Positions 16,759-26,995 of a DNA stretch of 64,000 nucleotides are shown here, piece after piece. A program made the position numbers and the translations under genes. The stretch is taken from NCBI GenBank assembly GCA_017578085.1, contig PKQR01000001.1, forward strand, positions 7,302 through 71,301. The letters are read 5' to 3'. This stretch comes from Bacillota bacterium (GTDB lineage Bacteria > Bacillota > Limnochordia > Limnochordales > ZCTH02-B6). The stretch's first letter is position 1. Each line of letters starts with the position of its first letter. The notes below the pieces were generated by a model that saw nothing but the letters and a program-made list of their open reading frames with translations, searched no databases and was not told where the DNA came from.

Positions 16759-17136
16759 GTGGCTATTGGGCAGAAAAGCTCGCGTGCGCTGGTGCCGCAG
16801 GCGCGGCAGGCGCTGGAGCAGCTGAAGAATGAGGTGTCGAGCGAAATCGCTAGCGGGCCTGATCCGCAGGCGCAGGCGCTGCAGAGCTGGTACCAGTCGG
16901 GCTACGGCGGCGATGTGCCGTCCCGGGTGTGGGGCGCCGTTGGCGGCAACATGGTGCGGCGGATGATCGCCGCGGCGGAGCAGTCGCTGATTCAGGGGGC
17001 AGCCCAGCAGACGCAGGCGGCGTTCCGCCAGGCGTTGGGGCCGCTGGGTCAGACGCTTTCGTCCCAGCCGTACCAGCAGCAGGCGCAGCAGTTGTCTACG
17101 AATCCCTTCCAGGTGCAAATCCCGCACGAACAATAA
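16759..17136 (+). CDS. Alpha/beta-type SASP, long form
   Basis: A 125-aa SASP: RALVPQARQALEQLKNEVSSEIAS with the GPR cleavage site at SEIAS, then GDVPSRVWGAVGGNMVRRMI, the DNA-binding segment. It differs from the 8081-8404 protein by an insert rich in Gln, Ser and Tyr between the two halves, but both end in the same NPFQVQ(V/I)P tail. GTG start with GGGAGGTGA upstream. A terminator follows directly. It protects spore DNA from UV and heat. Confidence 0.9.
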   Translation: MAIGQKSSRALVPQARQALEQLKNEVSSEIASGPDPQAQALQSWYQSGYGGDVPSRVWGAVGGNMVRRMIAAAEQSLIQGAAQQTQAAFRQALGPLGQTLSSQPYQQQAQQLSTNPFQVQIPHEQ

Positions 17137-17181
17137 AGGCCGGAAGCGAGCGCTCTTCGGCGCAATGATTCCGGCACGGCA

Positions 17182-17208
17182 GGGCGGACGGCGGCGTCCG
17201 CCCTTTTC
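17182..17208 (+). terminator. Rho-independent terminator after SASP gene
   Basis: GGGCGGAC (17182-17189) and GTCCGCCC (17196-17203) form a stem with a GGCGGC loop and a TTTTC tail. Confidence 0.88.
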
Positions 17209-17287
17209 TCTTGCCCGCCTTTGGATCCCAATTGGCAGCGCTGCCATCAGTTCCCATTATCACCCAGAACTGTAAGCGATTGTAATT

Positions 17288-17301
17288 CGAAACCGGTTTC
17301 G
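17288..17301. promoter_or_regulatory. Palindromic operator, LacI-family style
   Basis: CGAAACCGGTTTCG is a perfect 14-bp palindrome about 120 bp upstream of the M14 lipoprotein gene. The GAAACCGGTTTC core is the style bound by LacI/GalR-family repressors with a central CG. No such regulator is present in the window. Confidence 0.5.
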
Positions 17302-17419
17302 TTACGATCATCCTAGACCCGCAAAATCTGGCCAACGGCGGAAGGGGGGAGTCCGGGGGCGTTTCCGCCGCCTGGAGCCGGTGCGCTGGCACCGGACTCG
17401 AAAGGAAAGGGAGAAGGGA

Positions 17420-18763
17420 ATGCTGTCTAAGAAGGTTTCCCTCGCGGCACTCCTCTTGGCCGCAGCGCTGTTGACAGGCTGCAGCTTCTTTTCCTCCACG
17501 CCCACCGAAACCCGAACGGGGGCCATCAGCTTTTCGATCGACCTGTCGGAACTGGAACAGGAAAACATTCTCGCCGGCGGCGCCGGGGCGACGCTGGTCA
17601 AAGGGTCCACCATCATCGATGTCGAGTTGTCCATCGACGGCGAGACCGCGACCGGCCTTGTACAGGGCGTGGCCGTGGGCACATGGCAGGCGACCGTGAC
17701 CCTCTTTGACGTAGGGGGCCAGGAGCTCGCGGCGCGCCAGTTGGAGGTCGTCGTACAGCGGGACGCCACCGCCCACGTGGCCTTGACCGCCCACGTGGCA
17801 CAAGGCGCCGTCCAGTTGCGGCTTGCCACCGAAGCGCCGGACCCGGGCGACGGTCCTGGTGACGATCCAGCCGATGGGCCGGGCGGCGATCCCGGCGATG
17901 ACTCCGGGAACGGTCCGGGCGGCGGGGATCCCGGTACCGATCCCGGCGACGATCCGGGGAGCGGCCCTGGTGACGATCCCGGCACTGGTGATCCGGGCAG
18001 CGAGCCCCAGCCACCGGTGGTCACCCGGGAGATCCGCTACATCCAGTCGGGCAACCGCACCGAGACCCGCACGGAAGTGTACATCATCCGTTCCCCGAAC
18101 CCCGGACCCACCGCGTTTCTCGTAGGCGGCATGCACGGGTCGGAGACGTCGGGCTGGATCGTGGCCGGCGAGGTGGCCAGGACATGGACCATTGACCGGG
18201 GGACGCTGGTCGTCATCCCGGAGGCCAACAAGGACGCGGTCCGGCGCCAGAAGCGCACCGGCAGCGACGGCCGCAACCTCAACCGCTACTTCCCCGAAGG
18301 CCGGGACATCAATGATCCCAAGAAGGACTGGCTGCTGGCCAAGGAGATCTGGGACGTGGTGCTCGAGTTCCGGCCCGTGGCCCTGCTGGACCTGCATGAG
18401 GGCTGGGGCCTGCGGGAAGCGGGCGACCGGTTCGCCGACGGCACGCTGTCGGTGGGCCAGACGGTCATCGTTTACCCCGCCGGCGACGCCAAGGCCTTTG
18501 CCGAGCACGTCGTCGAGGTGCTCAACACCTATCACAACCCGTTCTACGGCACAGCCGGGCTGACGTACAACTTCCGCATCATCGGTCCGCCGGTGGCCGG
18601 CTCGCTGGCCCGCAAGGCTGGGGCGGACCTCGGGATCCCGGCGTTCATCTTTGAGCCGACCCAAGGTCGCGCCGGCCGCCACCAGACGACGGTGGCCCAG
18701 CGGGCGGCCTGGCAGCGGGTGATGGTGGAAGAGTTCCTGCGCTGGTACGGCCTCATCGACTGA
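17420..18763 (+). CDS. Lipoprotein with M14/AstE-like metallocarboxypeptidase domain
   Basis: A 447-aa lipoprotein: signal ending LLTGC (lipid Cys21), an N-terminal beta-rich domain (about 30-135), a low-complexity linker of Asp, Pro and Gly (about 140-199), and a C-terminal zinc domain. GGMHGSETSG supplies His239 and Glu242, LLDLHEG His326, and FIFEPTQ a candidate catalytic Glu412; NLNRYFPEG contributes the substrate Arg/Asn. This is the succinylglutamate desuccinylase/aspartoacylase branch of M14. It acts outside the membrane, on peptides or modified amino acids from wall or medium. The start follows GGGAGAAGGG. Confidence 0.85.
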   Translation: MLSKKVSLAALLLAAALLTGCSFFSSTPTETRTGAISFSIDLSELEQENILAGGAGATLVKGSTIIDVELSIDGETATGLVQGVAVGTWQATVTLFDVGGQELAARQLEVVVQRDATAHVALTAHVAQGAVQLRLATEAPDPGDGPGDDPADGPGGDPGDDSGNGPGGGDPGTDPGDDPGSGPGDDPGTGDPGSEPQPPVVTREIRYIQSGNRTETRTEVYIIRSPNPGPTAFLVGGMHGSETSGWIVAGEVARTWTIDRGTLVVIPEANKDAVRRQKRTGSDGRNLNRYFPEGRDINDPKKDWLLAKEIWDVVLEFRPVALLDLHEGWGLREAGDRFADGTLSVGQTVIVYPAGDAKAFAEHVVEVLNTYHNPFYGTAGLTYNFRIIGPPVAGSLARKAGADLGIPAFIFEPTQGRAGRHQTTVAQRAAWQRVMVEEFLRWYGLID

Positions 18764-18863
18764 GCCAACGCGGGCCGGCCGGCGGCCCCGATGCGCCCAG
18801 GCGGATCCGCAGGCGGATCGAAACCGGCAGGTCGACTGAGTACGAGATAGGTGGGCGGCTGCT

Positions 18864-19076
18864 TCAGCCGCCCACCACCTGGTAGCCCGCCTCTTCCACG
18901 GCGGCCCGCATGGCCTCTTCCGTCGCCACCGCCGGGTCAAACCGGACGGTCGCCTTGCCGGCGGACAGGTCCACCTCCACCGACTCGACGCCGGCCACCC
19001 GCTTGAGGGCGTTGGTGACCGCCATCTTGCAGTGCTGGCAGCTCATGCCCGAGATTTGCAGCACCTTGGTTTCCAT
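18864..19076 (-). CDS. copZ: Copper chaperone CopZ
   Basis: A 70-aa heavy-metal-associated domain with ISGMSCQHCKMAV, the CxxC Cu(I) site, and the usual beta-alpha-beta-beta-alpha-beta length. It carries Cu(I) in the cytoplasm to CopA. It lies downstream of copA on the same strand with a GGAGGCGATGG ribosome site, 100 bp away. Confidence 0.94.
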   Translation of the reverse strand: METKVLQISGMSCQHCKMAVTNALKRVAGVESVEVDLSAGKATVRFDPAVATEEAMRAAVEEAGYQVVGG

Positions 19077-19176
19077 TTTCCATCGCCTCCTGTTTATCCC
19101 GCCCTGGCTGCCGGAAACCCGTTAGCCCGGGCGGACGTTTGCCTCGTGTTGTGCACGGGCATGCCGCGGGTTGGCT

Positions 19177-21729
19177 TTACACCCCCGCTGCCTGCCATCT
19201 CGGCTCCTTGGCCCCGGTTCCCTGCGCGGCCTGGAAACCCGCCTCAGGGTTGAAGCGCCGGAGAAGGGTGGAGTTGGTGACCACGGAGACGGAGCTCATG
19301 GCCATGGCGGCGCCGGCGATGATGGGGTTCAACAGGCCCATGGCGGCGAACGGGATGCCCAGGGTGTTGTAGATCAGGGCCCAAAACAGGTTTTGCCGGA
19401 TCTTGCCCATGGTCGCACGGCTCAGGCGGATGGCCGCCACGACGCCCCGCAGGTCCCCCCGCATGAGGGTGACGTCAGCGGCCTCGATGGCCACGTCGGT
19501 GCCCGTGCCGATGGCGAACCCCACGTCGGCTGCGGCCAGCGCCGGCGCGTCGTTGATCCCGTCGCCCACCATGCCCACCCGCAGGCCTTGCGCCTGCAGT
19601 CGCTGGACCGCGCTGGCCTTCTCCTCGGGCAGCACCTCCGCCAGCACGTCCTCCTCGGCGATGCCCACCTGGCGGGCGATGGCCCGGGCAGTGCGCCGGT
19701 TGTCGCCGGTGATCATCATCACCCGCAGTCCCATCCGCCGCAGCATGGCGATAGCTTCAGCCGACGTGTCCTTGACGGTGTCCGCCACGGCCACAACGCC
19801 TGCCAGCCGGCCGTCGACGGCGGCCAGCATGGCGGTCTTGCCCTCTTCCTCAAGGCGCGCGAGCGCTCCCTCCAGGGGCTCAGGATCGATCCCGTTGTCC
19901 CGCATCCACTTGCGGTTGCCCACCAGCACCGCCTTGCCGTTGACGACCGCCCGGATCCCGTGGCCGGGGACGGCTGTGAAGTCTTGGGCGGCCGGCAGGG
20001 CCATGCCCCGCTTTTCCGCCGCGGCCACGACGGCTTGCGCCAGCGGATGCTCCGAGCCGCGCTCGGCAGCCGCCACCCACAAGAGCACCTCGTCGGGGTC
20101 CAGCTCGCCGGCAGAGAGCACGTCGGTAAGCTCGGGCTGCCCCTTGGTGATGGTGCCGGTCTTATCCAGGACGATCGCGTCCAGCTGATGGGTTCTCTCC
20201 AGGTGCTCGCCGCCCCTAAAGAGTATGCCGTGCTCGGCCCCGAGCCCGGTCCCGACCATGACGGCCGTGGGCGTCGCGAGGCCCAGCGCGCACGGGCAGG
20301 CGATGACCAGCACCGCGGTCATGTTGAGCAGCGAGCGGGTCAAGTCGCCTGTGGTGAAGTACCACGCAGCGAAGGTCACGAGGGCAATGCCCACCACCGC
20401 CGGGACGAAGTAGGAGGAGACCACGTCCGCCAGGCGCTGGATGGGGGCCTTGGAGCCCTGCGCCTCCTCCACGACCCGGATGATCTGGGCCAAGGCAGTG
20501 TCCTTGCCCACCCGGGTCGCCCGAAACCGGAAGGTGCCGTGCCGGTTGATGGTGGCGCCCACCACCTCATCGCCCGGCCCCTTTTCCACCGGCATGCTCT
20601 CGCCGGTGATCATGGACTCGTCCACCGTCGAGCGGCCCTCCAGCACCACGCCATCCACCGGGATTCGCTCCCCGGGCCGCACCACGATGATGTCGCCCAC
20701 CTGCACCTGGGCGATGGGCACGTCGACTTCGACCCCGCCATGGACGACCCGCGCCGTCTTGGGCTGCAGGCCCATGAGCTTCTTGATGGCGGCCGACGTG
20801 CGCCCCTTGGCCTGGGCCTCCAGGAGCTTGCCCAGGAGGATGAGGGTGATCAGGATGGCGCTGGTTTCAAAGTACAGGCCGTCGATGCCGAGGCCCGGGA
20901 AGAGGACCGCGACAAGGCTGTAGAAGTAGGCGGCCGACGTGCCCAGGGCCACCAGCACCGACATGTTGGCGGTGCGGTTCTTGAGGTTGTAGTACGAATC
21001 CACGTAAAACTGCCAGCCGGCGTAAAACTGGACCGGCGTCGCCAGGGCCAGCTGCACCCAGCCGTTGGAGAGCCAGTGGATGAGGGCATTGTCGACCTGG
21101 AAGACGTGGCCGATCATGGCCAAGAGCAGCGGCAGGGAGAGCGCCGCCGAAAGGCCCAGCAGGCGCCGCTTGCGGACGAGCTCCGCCTCGCGGGCCGACT
21201 GCTCCGCGTCTTCGTCGCCTTCCCTGGGCAGGAACGCCTCGTAGCCCAACTCCTTGACGCGGCGGACCAAGTCCTCTGGGGTGACGAGGCCCGGGATATA
21301 AGTGACATGAGCCGTCTCGGCGCCAAAGTTGACCGTGGCCGTGACGCCGGGCAGCTTGTTGAGGCCCCGCTCGATGCGGGCCGCGCAGTTCGCGCACGTC
21401 ATCCCGACGATGCTCAGCTGGACGCGCTCCACGGCGACGTCGTAGCCCAGGTCCCGGATCTTGGCCACCATGTCCTCCGGCTTGACCTGGGCAGGGTCGT
21501 AGCTCACCGACGCCCGTTCGGTGGCCAGGTTGACGGACGCCTCCTGCACCCCGGGCAGGCGGCGCAAACCCTTCTCGATGCGGGCAGCGCACGCCGCGCA
21601 CGTCATGCCCCGCACGCTCAAGGAAACGCGGGCCGTCGTACCGCTGGCCGCGGCTGCACTGGCAGCCGGGTTGGCGCCGCCCCCAGCCGAATTGGCTGCC
21701 CTGGTGCCGCTTGTGCTCTCAACCGTCAT
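19177..21729 (-). CDS. copA: Copper-exporting P1B-type ATPase
   Basis: An 850-aa pump with two N-terminal metal-binding domains (GMTCAACAARIEKG and GMTCANCAARIERG), about eight membrane helices, TGES actuator, the membrane CPC motif (Cys478-Pro-Cys480), phosphorylated Asp522 in DKTGTITKG, SEHPLA and GDGINDAPAL. It exports Cu(I) from the cytoplasm using ATP. A polar, Ala/Gly-rich extension of about 30 residues precedes the first metal domain. It lies between csoR and copZ in one operon, 58 bp after csoR. Confidence 0.97.
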   Translation of the reverse strand: MTVESTSGTRAANSAGGGANPAASAAAASGTTARVSLSVRGMTCAACAARIEKGLRRLPGVQEASVNLATERASVSYDPAQVKPEDMVAKIRDLGYDVAVERVQLSIVGMTCANCAARIERGLNKLPGVTATVNFGAETAHVTYIPGLVTPEDLVRRVKELGYEAFLPREGDEDAEQSAREAELVRKRRLLGLSAALSLPLLLAMIGHVFQVDNALIHWLSNGWVQLALATPVQFYAGWQFYVDSYYNLKNRTANMSVLVALGTSAAYFYSLVAVLFPGLGIDGLYFETSAILITLILLGKLLEAQAKGRTSAAIKKLMGLQPKTARVVHGGVEVDVPIAQVQVGDIIVVRPGERIPVDGVVLEGRSTVDESMITGESMPVEKGPGDEVVGATINRHGTFRFRATRVGKDTALAQIIRVVEEAQGSKAPIQRLADVVSSYFVPAVVGIALVTFAAWYFTTGDLTRSLLNMTAVLVIACPCALGLATPTAVMVGTGLGAEHGILFRGGEHLERTHQLDAIVLDKTGTITKGQPELTDVLSAGELDPDEVLLWVAAAERGSEHPLAQAVVAAAEKRGMALPAAQDFTAVPGHGIRAVVNGKAVLVGNRKWMRDNGIDPEPLEGALARLEEEGKTAMLAAVDGRLAGVVAVADTVKDTSAEAIAMLRRMGLRVMMITGDNRRTARAIARQVGIAEEDVLAEVLPEEKASAVQRLQAQGLRVGMVGDGINDAPALAAADVGFAIGTGTDVAIEAADVTLMRGDLRGVVAAIRLSRATMGKIRQNLFWALIYNTLGIPFAAMGLLNPIIAGAAMAMSSVSVVTNSTLLRRFNPEAGFQAAQGTGAKEPRWQAAGV

Positions 21730-21787
21730 TCTCCGTCACCTGCCTTCTCCATAACTCCCCAGGTCCACAAGCCCCAGCCGCAAGCCC

Positions 21788-22066
21788 TCACCGCAGGAAA
21801 CGCTTGAGGACGTCCGTCAGCTCGGTGATGGCGGCGTCGGCGTCGCCTTCACTCTGCTTGATGGCCCGCGCGACGCAGCCGCGCGTATGGTCTTCCAGCA
21901 GGATGAGGCCGACCTGGTCCAGCGCGGCCCGCACGGCCGCAATCTGGACGAGGATGTCCACGCAGTACTTGTCCTCTTCCACCATGCGCTGTATGCCCCG
22001 CACCTGTCCCTCGATGCGGCGCAGGCGCTTGAGGATCGCCTCTTTGTCCTGTTGGTAGGATGCCAC
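21788..22066 (-). CDS. csoR: Copper-sensing repressor CsoR
   Basis: A 92-aa all-helical repressor (DUF156). The Cu(I) triad is present: Cys35 (YCVDIL), His60 and Cys64 (EDHTRGC). KEAILKRLRRIEGQVRGIQRMV is the DNA-contact helix. It releases the operator when Cu(I) binds. The GTG start at 22066 has GGAGGTGG upstream; longer readings have no support. It is the first gene of the csoR-copA-copZ operon and has its own operator just upstream. Confidence 0.95.
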   Translation of the reverse strand: MASYQQDKEAILKRLRRIEGQVRGIQRMVEEDKYCVDILVQIAAVRAALDQVGLILLEDHTRGCVARAIKQSEGDADAAITELTDVLKRFLR

Positions 22067-22099
22067 GGCACACCACCTCCGCACGCCGGGCCGATACAT

Positions 22100-22116
22100 A
22101 TACCCGGTGTGGGTAT
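22100..22116 (-). promoter_or_regulatory. CsoR operator
   Basis: ATACCCGGTGTGGGTAT is an inverted repeat of ATACCC and GGGTAT around a 5-bp centre, 34 bp before the csoR start. This matches the known CsoR box (TACCC spaced from GGGTA), so autoregulation by copper is expected. Confidence 0.82.
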
Positions 22117-22266
22117 CCGTTTTCACTGTACACCGTGGACCCACGAGTGTCAACCGCGGGCACCATCAGGGAAAATTGCGGAGGAAGGCGGTCCTGTTGC
22201 CGGCATCGCCGGGGAGAGCCTTTGCACGAAGCCGCATCGATCCAGAGCTGTCACCGGCAAACAGGC

Positions 22267-22322
22267 GGCATCCAGCAGGAGGGATGCCCACCGCTAGGCG
22301 TCCAGCAGGAGGGACGGCGTCC
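22267..22322. repeat. Two imperfect direct copies of an about 24-bp element
   Basis: Copies start at 22267 and 22297 (30-bp period) and share TCCAGCAGGAGGGA. The first forms GGCATCC/GGATGCC; the second ends in GGACGGCGTCC. Each could fold as a small stem. Confidence 0.6.
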
Positions 22323-22334
22323 GGTAAACGCAGA

Positions 22335-22359
22335 AGCGCCGGCCGATACGGCCGGCGCT
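22335..22359 (-). terminator. Hairpin downstream of the sdh operon
   Basis: AGCGCCGGCC (22335-22344) and GGCCGGCGCT (22350-22359) form a perfect 10-bp stem with GATAC loop. On the minus strand it follows sdhB by about 75 bp; the T-run is weak (TCTGCGTTT). Confidence 0.75.
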
Positions 22360-22432
22360 GCGCTTAGGGGCCGCATGGAGCGGCACGGATAAACCGGGAG
22401 CTGAGCACGAGGAGAAATAAGCCGAGGCCGAC

Positions 22433-23191
22433 TTAAACCACGGGGCCGCGCACTTGGGCCCGGAGGAACTCCCGGCGCATGCGGGCGATGTTCAGGATGG
22501 AGATGCCCTTGGGGCACGCCGCCTCGCACTCGCCGTGGTTGGAGCAGTTGCCGAAGCCTTCCAGGTCCATCTGCGCGACCATGCGCTGCACCCGCCGCTC
22601 CCGCTCCGGGTGGCCCTGGGGCAGGAGCGCCAGATGGGAGATCTTGGCCGCCGTGAACAAGGCCGCCGAAGCGTTGGGGCAGGCCGCCACGCAGGCGCCG
22701 CACCCGATGCACGCCGCGGCGTCCATCGCCTCTTCGGCGATGTGCTTGGGGATGGGAATCGCGTTCGCGTCAGGCGCCGAACCCGTGTTGACGGAGATGT
22801 AGCCGCCGGCGGCGATGATGCGGTCAAGGGCGCTGCGGTCCACCACCAGGTCCTTGATGATGGGGAACGCCTCGGCCCGGAACGGCTCCACCGTGATGGT
22901 GGCGCCGTCGGGGAAGTGGCGCATGCGCAGCTCGCAGGTGGTGGTCAAGCGCCGGGGGCCGTGGGCCATGCCGTTGATGACCAGGCCGCACATGCCGCAG
23001 ATGCCTTCGCGGCAGTCGCTGTCGAAGGCGATCGGCTCCTTGCCCTCCTTGATGAGCTGCTCGTTGAGGATGTCGAGCATCTCAAGGAAGGACATATCCG
23101 GCTCAATGTTGTCCACCGTGTAGTCTTCAAAACGGCCCGGCTTGTCGGGGCCCGCCTGCCGCCAGATCCTCAAGTGATACTTCATCGCCAT
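22433..23191 (-). CDS. sdhB: Succinate dehydrogenase iron-sulfur subunit
   Basis: A 252-aa subunit. The 2Fe-2S site is DCREGICGMCG with a later Cys in TTTCELRM; CIGCGACVAACP and GNCSNHGECEAACPKG hold the 4Fe-4S and 3Fe-4S clusters. It passes electrons from SdhA flavin to the cytochrome b subunit. It is the last gene of sdhCAB, as in Bacillus-type complexes (B.E type), with a 60-bp gap after sdhA. Fumarate reductase in the opposite direction cannot be excluded by sequence. Confidence 0.96.
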   Translation of the reverse strand: MAMKYHLRIWRQAGPDKPGRFEDYTVDNIEPDMSFLEMLDILNEQLIKEGKEPIAFDSDCREGICGMCGLVINGMAHGPRRLTTTCELRMRHFPDGATITVEPFRAEAFPIIKDLVVDRSALDRIIAAGGYISVNTGSAPDANAIPIPKHIAEEAMDAAACIGCGACVAACPNASAALFTAAKISHLALLPQGHPERERRVQRMVAQMDLEGFGNCSNHGECEAACPKGISILNIARMRREFLRAQVRGPVV

Positions 23192-23254
23192 CGCCCTTTC
23201 CGGCCAACCGACTGTTGCGCTTGCAGTCTTGGCGCGCTCTTCGCTCGCGCCGGA

Positions 23255-25189
<1,935 letters not shown>

Positions 25190-25213
25190 GGCCAGTCCTC
25201 CCAACTGCCGCGG

Positions 25214-25909
25214 CTACGGCAGAGGAATGAAGAAGTACGTGTAAATCGGCAGCACAAAGAAGCCGCCGGCAATCAGGATCGAGAGCACGGTCCCCAAGCT
25301 GTACAGGAACGGCATCAAGCGGCGGTTGTTGGCGCCCAGCGACTGGAAGGCGCTCCAGATACCGTGGATCAAATGCGCACAGAGGAAAAGCATAAACGCC
25401 GCATATCCGAAAGCGACCTCAGGCTCCTTGAACCGCTCCACCACCAGCCGGTAGATGTCCCGCATGGGCTCGCCGTTGATGACGGTTTCATAGTAGGGCC
25501 CCAGCGAGAACATGTTGACGTGAATCGGGACGAAGACGGCGATAAGCAAGCCCGTGATGATCATCCAGCGGGACGCCGGCGACATCTTGCTGGGCCCGCC
25601 CTTGGAGGCGTACATGGCGTAGCGCTCGGATCGGGCCCTGCGGTTGCGCAGCGTGACTTGGATGCCGGTGATGATGTGGTAGATGAAGCCGAGCAGCAAC
25701 AGGATGCGGATGATCCAGAGGAGGGGGCCCGTCTTGTGCAGGGTGTGGGAGTAGAGGTTCATCGTGCGGCCCCCGTCGGGGATGAAAACCGTCAGGTTAC
25801 CCGCGAGGTGAACGATGAGGTACAGGACCAGAAACAGCCCTGTAAGCCCCATGATCACCTTCTTGCCTACAGTCGTGTTCCAGCCTTTCGGTTTTTCCAT
25901 GCGCATCAT
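25214..25909 (-). CDS. sdhC: Succinate dehydrogenase cytochrome b558 subunit
   Basis: A 231-aa membrane subunit with five hydrophobic helices and conserved His residues (LIVHLAGN, YSHTLHKTGP, IYHIITG, PIHVNMF, HLIHGIWSAF), enough for two b haems. This single-subunit anchor is the Bacillus/Wolinella type, which reduces menaquinone. First gene of sdhCAB; the start is ATG-ATG after GGAGCG. It is divergent from the LysR gene. Confidence 0.94.
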   Translation of the reverse strand: MMRMEKPKGWNTTVGKKVIMGLTGLFLVLYLIVHLAGNLTVFIPDGGRTMNLYSHTLHKTGPLLWIIRILLLLGFIYHIITGIQVTLRNRRARSERYAMYASKGGPSKMSPASRWMIITGLLIAVFVPIHVNMFSLGPYYETVINGEPMRDIYRLVVERFKEPEVAFGYAAFMLFLCAHLIHGIWSAFQSLGANNRRLMPFLYSLGTVLSILIAGGFFVLPIYTYFFIPLP

Positions 25910-26023
25910 CGCTCCAGCCCCGCGCCCATCCCTTTCGAGTGCGCAGACAAAATTCGGACAATGGCGTAGGAACGCACGCTACCGCACCTACAGAGTACCA
26001 CGCTTTCCTTAATAGGGTCCAAT

Positions 26024-26050
26024 ACTTAGTGTGCATAAGTGTGATACAAT
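26024..26050 (+). promoter_or_regulatory. LysR-type box overlapping a promoter in the sdhC-lysR gap
   Basis: ACTTAGTGTGCATAAGT (26024-26040) has 5-bp arms and fits the T-N11-A LysR pattern (T26026, A26038). TACAAT at 26045-26050 with a TGTG upstream looks like the -10 of the regulator gene. No good -35 is seen. Confidence 0.55.
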
Positions 26051-26088
26051 TTAACTATCAAAGGTGAAACCCGTGGAGGGAACGCCTG

Positions 26089-26979
26089 GTGGAGCTGCGC
26101 CAGCTGCGGTATTTCCTCGCCCTGGCCCACCACCTGCATTTCGCCCGGGCCGCGGAAAGCCTGCACATCAGCCAGCCTTCGTTGAGCCAGCAGATCCGTG
26201 CCCTCGAGGAGGAGCTGGGTGTCACCCTCTTTGAGCGCTCCCGCCGGCACGTCGCGCTGACGGCCGATGGGGAGGCGTTGCTGCCGTATGCGCGGCAGCT
26301 GGTGGCCCTGGCCGACGATGCCCTGGCCGAATTCGCCGAGCGGGGGGGCCTCCGGCGGGGCCGCGTGCGCTTGGGCACGACGCCGACGTTGGGCGGGCAC
26401 CTCTTGCCGGGCCTCATCAACGATTTCTTCGCCGCCTATCCCGGCCTCGAGTTAATCATCACGGAGGACGGTTCCGACCGGCTCGCCCGGGGCCTGCAGG
26501 AAGGCCGCCTCGACCTCGCGCTGCTGGTGGAGGACCCCAGCATCAACGGTCAAGTCTTTGAAGCCCTGCTAAAGGAGCGCATCGTCGTCGCCCTGCCCCC
26601 GGGCCACCGCTTATGCGGCAGGGAGGCGATTCCCCTGAAGGAGCTGCGCAAGGAAGGCTTCATCATCTGCCGGGAAGGGTACCACCTGCGCAGCCTGACC
26701 TTGTCGGCCTGCACCCAAGCCGGCTTCGCGCCCCGCATCGCGGTCAGCGGCACCGACGTGGACACCGCCCTGCGCTTCGTGCAGTCGGGCCTGGGCGTCG
26801 CCCTTGTGCCCGAGATCGCGGTGCGGCACTTCGGCGGGGTTGAGACGGTGGCCTTGAGCGACCCGCCGCTGGAGCGCACCATCGGCCTCGCCTACAATCC
26901 CGGCCGCTACCTGTCCCGGGCAGCCGCGGCCCTGCGGGAATTCTTGCGGGCCAAACTGCGGCACGAGAACGGCGTATAA
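26089..26979 (+). CDS. LysR-family transcriptional regulator
   Basis: A 296-aa regulator: winged HTH at residues 1-60 (ELRQLRYFLALAHHLHFARAAESLHISQPSLSQQIRALEEELG) and a periplasmic-binding-like effector domain. The GTG start follows GTGGAGGG. It is divergent from sdhCAB, and the shared gap has a LysR-type box, so control of sdh or of itself is the natural reading. The effector is not deducible; CynR/CatR-like subfamilies are similar in the N-terminus. It converges with the ypdA gene, 16 bp away. Confidence 0.92.
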   Translation: MELRQLRYFLALAHHLHFARAAESLHISQPSLSQQIRALEEELGVTLFERSRRHVALTADGEALLPYARQLVALADDALAEFAERGGLRRGRVRLGTTPTLGGHLLPGLINDFFAAYPGLELIITEDGSDRLARGLQEGRLDLALLVEDPSINGQVFEALLKERIVVALPPGHRLCGREAIPLKELRKEGFIICREGYHLRSLTLSACTQAGFAPRIAVSGTDVDTALRFVQSGLGVALVPEIAVRHFGGVETVALSDPPLERTIGLAYNPGRYLSRAAAALREFLRAKLRHENGV

Positions 26980-26995
26980 GCGCGTGAATCCGCTG

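Larger units (their letters stand above)
22067..22432. other. Non-coding gap between csoR and sdhB
   Basis: The gap holds the CsoR operator at its left end, a duplicated short element at 22267-22322, and the sdh terminator at 22335-22359. No supported gene is seen. Confidence 0.7.

Noticed and set aside
19171..21807. Very long plus-strand reading frame opposite copA (878 codons)
   Set aside because: Opposite a clear P-type ATPase; codon composition (His, Gln, Arg-rich) and lack of domains mark it as a GC-driven antisense shadow.
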